In this document: positions 35,612 to 42,987 of the stretch, in pieces | How the letters are laid out: every line of letters starts with the position of its first letter | Numbering within the stretch: position 1 is the first letter of the stretch | Source of the DNA: Algoriphagus aestuariicola | GTDB taxonomy: Bacteria; Bacteroidota; Bacteroidia; Cytophagales; Cyclobacteriaceae | DNA length: 64,000 nt | Assembly: GCF_017254835.1 (NCBI RefSeq) | Contig: NZ_JAFKCW010000004.1 | Location: forward strand, 213,168 to 277,167 | Reading direction: 5' to 3' | Made by a program: the position numbers and the translations under genes | The notes under the pieces: generated by a model | Told to the model about the DNA's origin: nothing | The model's input: only the letters and a program-made list of their open reading frames with translations | Databases searched by the model: none

Positions 35612-36637
35612 ATGAAACTTTTAGCTATCGATCTTTTTGCCGGCGTAGGTGGTTTGACAGAAGGGATGCACAAAGCCGGTTTTGATACCAAGATGGCCTT
35701 TGAAATAGATTCTTTGGCCTCAAAAGCCTATAAGTTAAATCATGAGGGAACTGAGGTAATTACAAAAGACATCAGAAAAGTAGATCTTCAGGAGATTAAA
35801 GATACGCTTAATGGCGAGACGATCCATTTACTTGCAGGGTGTCCTCCTTGCCAAGGGTTTAGCTCAATGAGAAGGTTGAACCGGAAGCAGGAGGTCTTTG
35901 ACGAAAGAAATGACCTGATTAACGAATATGTCCGGTTTGTAATGGAGCTTAGACCCTATACGTTTATGATGGAGAACGTACCTGCCTTGGAGAAGTATGA
36001 TCTTTTTATTGCAGCACTTGAAACTTTTAAAACGGCTGGTTACAAAGTAGATTACAAGGTGGTCAATGTGAAGGATTACGGAGTCCCCCAAAGCAGAAAG
36101 AGGCTGGTGTTGGTTGGCTCTAGGTTGGGTGAGATTAAAGTGGCGAAGCCTATCAATAAAATAGTTACTGTAAAAGAAGTCATCGGCGATCTTCCTTTGC
36201 CAGAGAACTCTACAGATCCGCTGCATTCTGTTTTCCCTAGGCATAATCCGCAAATCCAAAGCTTGATAAGGGATATTCCGAAAAACGGTGGAAGCAGAAA
36301 GGACCTTGGACCGGAAAGACAGTTGAAGTGCCACCAAAAACCTAACGTAGGGTTTAATGATGTCTACGGAAGACTTCGGTGGAACGACTATTCTACCACC
36401 ATCACTGGAGGTTGTTTGAACCCTTCTAAAGGCAGGTTCCTCCATCCAGAGCAGGATCGGTGCATCTCGGCAAGAGAAGCTGCCTTGCTACAGTCTTTTC
36501 CGCCGGAATACAAATTTCCACTAGACGCTCCTAAAACTAATATTGCGCTGATGATTGGAAATGCTCTGCCGCCTGAGTTTAGTAGGATTCAAAGTGAGAA
36601 TCTGCTCAATCATATGGTAGAACATGGTTTGCACTAG
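35612..36637 (+). CDS. Second DNA (cytosine-5) methyltransferase
   Basis: 341 aa. Motif I L-L-A-I-D-L-F-A-G-V-G-G-L at the very N terminus, motif IV G-C-P-P-C-Q-G-F-S with the catalytic Cys near 80, motif VI M-M-E-N-V-P-A-L, motif VIII Q-S-R-K-R, and motifs IX-X R-E-A-A-L-L-Q-S-F-P and I-G-N-A-L-P-P. It uses SAM to methylate C5 of cytosine at an unknown site. It is not closely similar to the first methyltransferase, so it marks a second modification system, probably with the upstream HNH nuclease and possibly the downstream GHKL ATPase pair. Confidence 0.93.
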   Translation: MKLLAIDLFAGVGGLTEGMHKAGFDTKMAFEIDSLASKAYKLNHEGTEVITKDIRKVDLQEIKDTLNGETIHLLAGCPPCQGFSSMRRLNRKQEVFDERNDLINEYVRFVMELRPYTFMMENVPALEKYDLFIAALETFKTAGYKVDYKVVNVKDYGVPQSRKRLVLVGSRLGEIKVAKPINKIVTVKEVIGDLPLPENSTDPLHSVFPRHNPQIQSLIRDIPKNGGSRKDLGPERQLKCHQKPNVGFNDVYGRLRWNDYSTTITGGCLNPSKGRFLHPEQDRCISAREAALLQSFPPEYKFPLDAPKTNIALMIGNALPPEFSRIQSENLLNHMVEHGLH

Positions 36638-36736
36638 TCTGAAGGATTACTATTTGCAGATATTCGATTAACACATGGTCATACTTTTAACTAATCTATT
36701 TTTTTTATATCATTATTGACTTGCAAATAGAAAAAT

Positions 36737-39445
36737 ATGCCAAATAGGAACTGTCTGATTCTTACCCAGTATCGAGAAGACGGCCTTTACAACGATTTCA
36801 TTGGAAAGTTTTATCATTTTCCCGCAACGGGAGACAAGAATTATTTGAAGCAATTCCAATCACTGCCGATTGAAATCGTTTATTATGAGCCTGAAAAAAG
36901 GGGTAAGGGTGAGTTCTATGGATATGGGCAAATCAAGAGGCCTCCGTTTGAAGATAAACGGGAACCCGGTTACTTTTTTGTGGAAATTTCTGACTATAAG
37001 CCTTTTGCCCAGCCCGTGCCTTTCAAAAATGAAGAAGGTGAAATACTGGAAAAGCTCTATAACACGGAACACTACAATTACAATAATGCAGTTAGGCATA
37101 TAGCACCGGAGTTTCTTGATGCCCTCTGTTTGGACGGAAGAATCCAACTAAACTTCAAAGCGGACGCACATCTCATCAAAGTACTCGGAGAACAACTCAT
37201 CGGGTCGGAAAAGGTGGGTATTCTTGAACTTGTTAAGAACGGTATTGATGCCGGAGCAAGTTATTGCAGAGTAAAGATTGAAAAAGTTGGAGGTATCAGT
37301 GCCGCTGAATATGAATTTGGAGAGTTTGATGGTCCCGTTATTGTAATAGAAGATAATGGGACTGGAATGAATCGCGAAATTATTGAAAAGGGTTGGCTGC
37401 GACCCGCTTCCACCATAAAGACAAACGTTAAGGAGAAGTTAAAGGAAGAGCGAAAAAAGGCCGAAGCATCCGGGAAGCTGGGAGCATACAATGCCCTTAT
37501 CGAACAGCTAAAAAAGGAACATGAAGGCAGGATTCCATTGGGTGAAAAAGGTGTCGGACGTTTTGCTACACATAGGCTCGGGAGGAATCTTGTTATAAAG
37601 AGCAAGCCCGTAGCTTCCCCGTTCGAGTATGTCCTAAAGGTTAATTGGGATGCGTTTGACAAAGTTTTCGATACTACGGTGGATTTGGACTCTATCGGCG
37701 TAGAACTCACACGTCAAGCACCTAGTAGGGACTACGGCGAAACTAATTCCGGTACTCAAATAATCATCTATGGTGGCCGAGAAGGGTTCGAGTGGGATGA
37801 AAAGAAAATTCGCGATATCAACAAGTCAATTCTTCGACTGAATTCACCTAACCCCAGTCCCGGTAAAGTGAAAACTTCTTTTCGGGCATTTGTAGAATGT
37901 CCGCAAATCCCCGATTTAGAGACAAAAGAAATATACGAAAGCTTCACACCTAATTTCAGCTTAGAAGCTCTAGTCAACAAAAAAGGTGTTGTTGAGGACT
38001 ATACTTTGAAATTCTCTCCCCCAAAATCAGTTCCGCTTTCAGAGGAGATTTGGACGGATAAGGATTACGATTTGAAAGTTTCGTCTCCTTATTGGCGTGA
38101 CGAAAATGGAGAAATTAGAGATCCCGTGTGTGGTGGCTTTTATATACACTTGGATGCATGGTATAGGAAAAAGCCGTGGATTGACGGGCCGGAAACCGGG
38201 GAGATGATTTCTTACTTGTACGAATACGGAGGAATATCCATTTATCGTGACGACATAATAATATTCCCTGCCGAATCGGGTACCAAAAATGATTGGCTAA
38301 ATCTATCCAAACGTCATATTAAGCAGGGATTCCGCATCTCCTACTATAATATCATCGGTAACATCGAAATAGAGCAATCCGAGAACATTGACCTTGTGGA
38401 TAAGACCAATCGCGAGGGGATGATAGAGAATTTGGCTTACGATGACCTGGCTAAGCTCGTTGAGACCATCATTCAGAACATTCTTGAAACACGCTACATA
38501 GCTAAACGCGATGAGCACACCGACCTTACCAAAGGATTAATTAGAGATCCCAAAACCTTAAGTTCTATTGCCATGCAAAACTCTGTCATTTTGGATGGAA
38601 TACAGAAAAATTATCCAATCGAGGAAGACCCTTGGAGAATCCTTCATCAACTTGGGGAAACGGTTGATGAAAGAAAGGGTGGATTAGTCAATATAGACTC
38701 CTCTATCAAGAATTTGAAGAAGAGCATTGATCTAATCGAGGAAGTTCAGGAGCGAATGGCCGAGCATGCTGGATTTGGAATAGCTGCTGCCGTATCTATT
38801 CATGAAATAACCAAAATTACTGCCAACTTCTACAATGGAATCAGCCAGATGATTAAGTCAGGGCAGGCAGACAAGGTTCGACTTGAAGATCTGAAAAGTG
38901 CTTCGGCTTCACTTAATTCGGAACTGAAAAGGCTAAGCCCGTTGAGAGCAATCCGCAATGAAAATCGCAGGGAGTTTACGATTGTTCAATCTGTCAAATA
39001 TGCTTACGGTGTATTTAGTCGAAAGATGAAACAAGAAGGCATAGAGTTCGAATTCGACTCACAAGTTGATTTCCCTCTATTTGGGAGATATTCCACACTC
39101 AATCAAATATTGGGGAATCTTTTTGATAATAGTATTTATTGGATTTTAGCTTCGGGAAAAAAGCCCCGAAAAATCAGAGTTGAAATCAACAGTCGCCATC
39201 GAACCTTAGTTTTTGCGGATTCGGGAACCGGGGTTGACCAGACTATTCAACCATACCTTTTTCAGCCGGGATACAGTATGAAAATTCCACCAAGCGGCTT
39301 GGGACTATACATATGCAAGTCATACATGCATTCAATGGGAGGTGATATTCACCAAACAACGGATCGAGAAAGAATAAATGGTCTTGCAGGAGCACAATTC
39401 ACTATCGAGTTTAGTAATGTCCCTAAATCAAAAGAAGAGGCATAA
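36737..39445 (+). CDS. Double-GHKL ATPase (MORC/HSP90-like plus histidine-kinase-like)
   Basis: 902 aa with two separate GHKL ATP-binding modules. The first has E-L-V-K-N-G-I-D-A-G-A (~160-170), V-I-E-D-N-G-T-G-M (~203) and the G-E-K-G-V-G-R-F-A lid (~273), as in MORC/HSP90 proteins. The second, at the C terminus, has N-L-F-D-N-S-I-Y-W (~793), F-A-D-S-G-T-G-V and S-G-L-G-L-Y-I, as in histidine kinases. Between them is a helical linker (~660-760) with V-S-I-H-E-I-T, which could be a dimerisation helix with a phospho-acceptor His. Its stop overlaps the ATG of the receiver-like gene. GHKL ATPases are known companions of restriction-modification systems; the role here is inferred as defence. Confidence 0.75.
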   Translation: MPNRNCLILTQYREDGLYNDFIGKFYHFPATGDKNYLKQFQSLPIEIVYYEPEKRGKGEFYGYGQIKRPPFEDKREPGYFFVEISDYKPFAQPVPFKNEEGEILEKLYNTEHYNYNNAVRHIAPEFLDALCLDGRIQLNFKADAHLIKVLGEQLIGSEKVGILELVKNGIDAGASYCRVKIEKVGGISAAEYEFGEFDGPVIVIEDNGTGMNREIIEKGWLRPASTIKTNVKEKLKEERKKAEASGKLGAYNALIEQLKKEHEGRIPLGEKGVGRFATHRLGRNLVIKSKPVASPFEYVLKVNWDAFDKVFDTTVDLDSIGVELTRQAPSRDYGETNSGTQIIIYGGREGFEWDEKKIRDINKSILRLNSPNPSPGKVKTSFRAFVECPQIPDLETKEIYESFTPNFSLEALVNKKGVVEDYTLKFSPPKSVPLSEEIWTDKDYDLKVSSPYWRDENGEIRDPVCGGFYIHLDAWYRKKPWIDGPETGEMISYLYEYGGISIYRDDIIIFPAESGTKNDWLNLSKRHIKQGFRISYYNIIGNIEIEQSENIDLVDKTNREGMIENLAYDDLAKLVETIIQNILETRYIAKRDEHTDLTKGLIRDPKTLSSIAMQNSVILDGIQKNYPIEEDPWRILHQLGETVDERKGGLVNIDSSIKNLKKSIDLIEEVQERMAEHAGFGIAAAVSIHEITKITANFYNGISQMIKSGQADKVRLEDLKSASASLNSELKRLSPLRAIRNENRREFTIVQSVKYAYGVFSRKMKQEGIEFEFDSQVDFPLFGRYSTLNQILGNLFDNSIYWILASGKKPRKIRVEINSRHRTLVFADSGTGVDQTIQPYLFQPGYSMKIPPSGLGLYICKSYMHSMGGDIHQTTDRERINGLAGAQFTIEFSNVPKSKEEA

Positions 39446-40830
39446 TGAAAAGAAAAATATGCATTGTTGATGATTCTCTCCCCGCCTCAGACTATCCTGA
39501 CTTTATTGATGAAACAAAACTTCTTGATCAGTCAATTTTGAGATATTTATGTCATCACCACGAAAGTTGGCCTGAGGAACCTTTAAGAAAGCTTCTTCTT
39601 GAAATACTCTCAAACCATACGGATTGGACAGTTAGCGCTTTTTTAAATCCTGATTTTTATTTCAATCATGTAGAAGAAGAAATCTACAGCCCCGAAGTAA
39701 TAATATTTGATTGGGATTATGCAACAACATCCGTTGCTACCGAAGAGCATTTATTAAACATTTTGCGATCTACATATTCAGTTGTTGGTATTTTTACAGG
39801 AGCAGATAAGAAGGAGGAGATAGACGGAATTTTGGCTCAACCAAATTTTCAGCCATATATAGAGAGTAGAATTCGTAAGGTTGAAAAGTGGACCGCAGAC
39901 TCTGTTGCTATAATTCTAGATGAAGTCAATAAACGTTTTGATAGCAATTTTTCATTCAAATTAGGACAAGAATTGAAATTTAACGCGGTCAAAGCATTGG
40001 ATTCCATCTTGGTGGATATAGGGGAAATGTCTTTTGATGAATTCATTTGGACTTTTGGTCATGAAAGTGGTGGAAATGGAAGAACTATAACGGTAAACGA
40101 ATTCATAGAAATACTATCTGAAAAGTTTAGGAATAATTTGGCGAATGCGGACTGGTCTGAGACAACATTCCGAAATGCAAATCCAGCAAATGTGGCCGAG
40201 GTATTAGTTAGAAAATTATGGTCCTATCGTTTGTATAGATTTCCAAAAGATGATTTAGTTCGAGTCGGCGATATCATATCAAAAGTTGGAGGCAACAATG
40301 ATGAAAAATTTCTAGTGATTTCATCGGATTGTCATATGAATCAATTGTGGAAGAAGAACTTTGGTTCTGTGACCTTAATACCACTTTTTGCAAATACTAA
40401 AACAAGCGAAACTTTTGCGAATAGGCTACTCACTGCACAAAATCGAAGTGAAATACGAAACGCAAAAGCATCGTCAATGATGAATTTAAGACCGTTTGAT
40501 TCCTTGACTTTAATCAGCAGTATTCCTTCAAAAGATATTGAAGGGAATGTTATGTTCACTGATTATGTTGCTTTCCCTCGTTCGGTATTATCCATTGATG
40601 TCCCCAAACCTACTGGCTTGGAACAGCATCAGGTGAGACTTCAATCACTTCTTTACTCACATCTTCAAGACTATACGGGTGAAGAGAGGCTCAACCTAAA
40701 CGAGCCTTTTCGTAGTCCGTTAATTCAATACTGTGTTAATGCAATTACCGGATACGGAGCTCCTGACTATCCAATAGAACTTCAATCTTCAATTAAAGGA
40801 AGGTTTAATGAGAATTTTAGCCAAGAATGA
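39445..40830 (+). CDS. Receiver-like protein coupled to the double-GHKL ATPase
   Basis: 461 aa. The N terminus resembles a two-component receiver: I-C-I-V-D-D-S (~4-10, acidic pair), I-I-F-D-W-D-Y (~85-91, the phospho-acceptor strand) and V-V-G-I-F-T-G-A-D-K-K (~112-122, with the Thr and Lys positions). It is interrupted by insertions compared with a standard receiver. The ~300-residue C-terminal part is unassigned. Its ATG overlaps the ATPase stop by one base (TAATG), so the two proteins are made together and probably work as a sensor/output pair. No HTH or enzyme motif is seen in the C-terminal part. Confidence 0.65.
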   Translation: MKRKICIVDDSLPASDYPDFIDETKLLDQSILRYLCHHHESWPEEPLRKLLLEILSNHTDWTVSAFLNPDFYFNHVEEEIYSPEVIIFDWDYATTSVATEEHLLNILRSTYSVVGIFTGADKKEEIDGILAQPNFQPYIESRIRKVEKWTADSVAIILDEVNKRFDSNFSFKLGQELKFNAVKALDSILVDIGEMSFDEFIWTFGHESGGNGRTITVNEFIEILSEKFRNNLANADWSETTFRNANPANVAEVLVRKLWSYRLYRFPKDDLVRVGDIISKVGGNNDEKFLVISSDCHMNQLWKKNFGSVTLIPLFANTKTSETFANRLLTAQNRSEIRNAKASSMMNLRPFDSLTLISSIPSKDIEGNVMFTDYVAFPRSVLSIDVPKPTGLEQHQVRLQSLLYSHLQDYTGEERLNLNEPFRSPLIQYCVNAITGYGAPDYPIELQSSIKGRFNENFSQE

Positions 40831-40964
40831 TTCATCAAAAAACGTTTGGATATCCCGGAGCATATTGAACCACTGAATCCGGAATAGTTTCCGAAGAAAA
40901 AATTTCGCATCAAAAAAGGAAGCTGATTAGGCTACCTTCATAATGATTTAATGAAAAGGTGTCT

Positions 40965-41120
40965 TTACGTAGTCTTCCATTTTAGATTGGAAACCACCTT
41001 ATTGGCATATTCAAGTTTGTCTGGAAAGAGTACTCTTTTCGAAGAACTATTCAAAGAAGTATTCTTCTGAATTTTCACCCCCAGCTTGCTGGCACCCTCT
41101 AGTTTTTTCTTCGGTTTCAT
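40965..41120 (-). CDS. Small basic protein partnered with the DUF6934-like gene
   Basis: 51 aa: MKPKKKLEGASKLGVK at the start and KLEYANKVVSNLKWKTT at the end. It follows the DUF6934-like gene by 10 bp on the minus strand. The same gene order occurs at 25843-26579, where the small protein also begins Lys-rich and ends in a similar helix. Function unknown; the conserved pairing suggests it binds the larger protein. Confidence 0.6.
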   Translation of the reverse strand: MKPKKKLEGASKLGVKIQKNTSLNSSSKRVLFPDKLEYANKVVSNLKWKTT

Positions 41121-41130
41121 GGCGGTAAAG

Positions 41131-41589
41131 TTAAGTCAATTTTCGTTTAACAAGGAATCCATCGTAATTTTCACCAATCCTGAACACCTCTACAACGGAT
41201 TCTTTTTCATTAATGTTCAATCCAAATAGTTCAAAATCAGCATTTAACTCCTCTAAATTCATGGTGATAGCCATCCTGTAGAGCCTTGTTCTTTCCGCTG
41301 TACTTCCCGCAAAGAAAACGGCCTTATCGGGGTATTTGGATGTGAATTCATACACAGTTGCAGCTATCGTCGCCAGGATTTTATTCCTGTCCTGATTGTT
41401 GTTTCTGATATGGTCATCAATGTTACCATTTTCAAGTTTATCCCCAAACCCCAGATTGTAAATATCAGGATTGCTGGTTTGTGAAAATTGAACGACTTTT
41501 CTGAACTCTCCGTTCGGTCCTTCGCTGGTAAACTCAAACTCTAAAGAGTCACTCGATCCGGAAATGGATTCATATTTATCGTAATTCAT
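41131..41589 (-). CDS. DUF6934-like protein
   Basis: 152 aa, intact paralogue of the protein at 25843: Y-N-L-G-F-G-D (~44-50), a helix N-K-I-L-A-T-I-A-A-T-V, the strand A-V-F-F-A-G-S-T-A-E-R-T-R-L-Y-R, and a basic C terminus G-F-L-V-K-R-K-L-T. It lacks the four cysteines of the other copy. It lies 9 bp after an XRE regulator gene and 10 bp before a small basic protein gene, a compact three-gene operon resembling toxin-antitoxin loci in layout. The function of the family is unknown to me. Confidence 0.65.
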   Translation of the reverse strand: MNYDKYESISGSSDSLEFEFTSEGPNGEFRKVVQFSQTSNPDIYNLGFGDKLENGNIDDHIRNNNQDRNKILATIAATVYEFTSKYPDKAVFFAGSTAERTRLYRMAITMNLEELNADFELFGLNINEKESVVEVFRIGENYDGFLVKRKLT

Positions 41590-41598
41590 TATAGGTGA

Positions 41599-41844
41599 TT
41601 ATTCCCAGTCGAAATCCAGTAATACTTTGGGATGAACTTTTAAAATTTTGGCAAATCTTTCCAATTCACTTATACCATAGTTGGTCTCGCCTCGAAGTAC
41701 TCTTCCGATTTGCCTATTATCGTCAGCTTGAAAAAGCTCGGCAATTTGATCCTGTCCAAGGTCTTTCTCCTTAGCAATTTCAAGAATTCTTGCACTTACT
41801 TTTTTGATAAAATCTTCGTTTTTGTAATTAGGCTTGCGTCCCAC
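41599..41844 (-). CDS. XRE-family helix-turn-helix regulator
   Basis: 81 aa. A single helix-turn-helix (~22-60): I-A-K-E-K-D-L-G-Q-D-Q-I-A-E-L-F, then N-R-Q-I-G-R-V-L-R-G-E-T-N, followed by I-S-E-L-E-R-F-A-K-I-L. It is the first gene of the three-gene module and probably represses it. Two palindromes lie 16-50 bp upstream of its ATG. Confidence 0.85.
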   Translation of the reverse strand: MGRKPNYKNEDFIKKVSARILEIAKEKDLGQDQIAELFQADDNRQIGRVLRGETNYGISELERFAKILKVHPKVLLDFDWE

Positions 41845-41859
41845 ATGACAATACTGGAT

Positions 41860-41871
41860 ATTTAGCTAAAT
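41860..41871. promoter_or_regulatory. Candidate operator palindrome 1
   Basis: ATTTAGCTAAAT, a perfect 12-bp palindrome 16 bp upstream of the XRE gene start. Confidence 0.4.
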
Positions 41872-41878
41872 TTTTGTT

Positions 41879-41894
41879 AGGACATATTTGTCCT
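41879..41894. promoter_or_regulatory. Candidate operator palindrome 2
   Basis: AGGACA-TATT-TGTCCT, perfect 6-bp arms, 35 bp upstream of the XRE gene start. Spacing and form suit a small XRE dimer. Confidence 0.45.
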
Positions 41895-41981
41895 TTTAAT
41901 TGTTTTAATTATCTTAGTTGTGGTTAAAGAATTCTTTAATCCGCAATTATTCTTTTGAATGCATTTGCACTTGTGAGTCTC

Positions 41982-42097
41982 GTCTTAGGAAACTGGTAAT
42001 TTCAATTGAGGAACGGGATAAATAAGTGAGAATGCTCACGCCTTTGGCGTGGGCTACTTACTTGCTTGTTCCTCAGGTATACCAGTGCCTCTAAGAC
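41982..42097. repeat. 116-nt imperfect hairpin at the end of the defence island
   Basis: Nested complementary blocks stack from outside in: GTCTTAG/CTAAGAC, CTGGT/ACCAG, TGAGGAAC/GTTCCTCA, AAGT/ACTT, and a tip CACGCC-TTT-GGCGTG. No ORF. It may be a miniature mobile element, a folded RNA, or the boundary of the island. Confidence 0.6.
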
Positions 42098-42166
42098 AGC
42101 TAGTTTGGGTTCACGCCTCTTTTTTTGGCCTGGTCTCAACTTCGACTTAGTTATAACCCAAGTATC

Positions 42167-42361
42167 ATGGAACAGACCTTGATTTTTTCTGGATTGAAGC
42201 GCTTACCGGGACGGAAATTCTGGAAAGAGAGGCTTGCTGTTTTGCTCCTTGGGGCACTGTGCTCTTATTACCTATTACAATCCGGTTCTACCTACTCAGG
42301 AGATCCAGGTCCCGGTTCCGCCGACCGCCTCTTTCCCCTGAAACCCAAGAACCCGATTTGA
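42167..42361 (+). CDS. Possible small membrane protein
   Basis: 64 aa from ATG 42167 (MEQTLIFSGLKRLPG...) with one hydrophobic stretch LAVLLLGALCSYYLL and a Pro/Gly-rich tail. No family recognised and no clear partner. It could be chance coding. Confidence 0.3.
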   Translation: MEQTLIFSGLKRLPGRKFWKERLAVLLLGALCSYYLLQSGSTYSGDPGPGSADRLFPLKPKNPI

Positions 42362-42987
42362 ATTAGAGCCTATGACTTATGCGTTTAGCTCAGATCATAA
42401 GATTGTGGGGATTTCTTCGGTCTTCCGTCTCCGGTCTTCCGACCTATTTAAAACGGTTCTCTCTTGAAATTCAGAAGCTTTCTGTTTTGACGAGATTGCA
42501 ATTAGTCATAGAAACTTAACACTTTTTCTCCCCGATTGCCCGACTAGGAGGTTGTACCTCCGGTTGGCATACCACCACTGATCCGGGAGTGACGAAAGCA
42601 GCCGTCGACGGTGATCTGTCGACCGCTGACCAAATGATAAGCCTTCCGCTGCAGGGGAATCTTTGCTTATCCATTCAATCCATTTCTTAACCTGAAGCTG
42701 GCTGTACCGATAGCCATCGGGAGGTCGGGTGGGAGGGGATTGTCTCGTACGAAGTACAAAGTACCATGTACCAAGTAGTGCGATGCTCTTGACACCTACC
42801 ACTATACGGCTGTTGACTGTCGACCGTGGACAGTGGTCCTAACGATGAGACTGCCGCGTCGCCCTCACGGGCTCCTCGCACCTGTCCCGAAGGATTTCGG
42901 GAGTGACGTCTCCGGACTGCGGTCTTCCGTCTCCGGTCTCCGGTCCCTGAGCCTGTCGAAGGGCCAGCTTCCAACCTCTAAAAGCAT
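42362..42987. repeat. Gap with short quasi-repeats
   Basis: It contains repeated GGTCTTCCG/GTCTCCGG words (42418-42450, 42905-42950), TGACTGTCGACCGTGGACAG near 42814, a CCTGTCCCGAAGG...TTTCGGGAG hairpin (42882-42903) and CTGAGCCTGTCGAAG (~42948). No gene. Confidence 0.5.
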
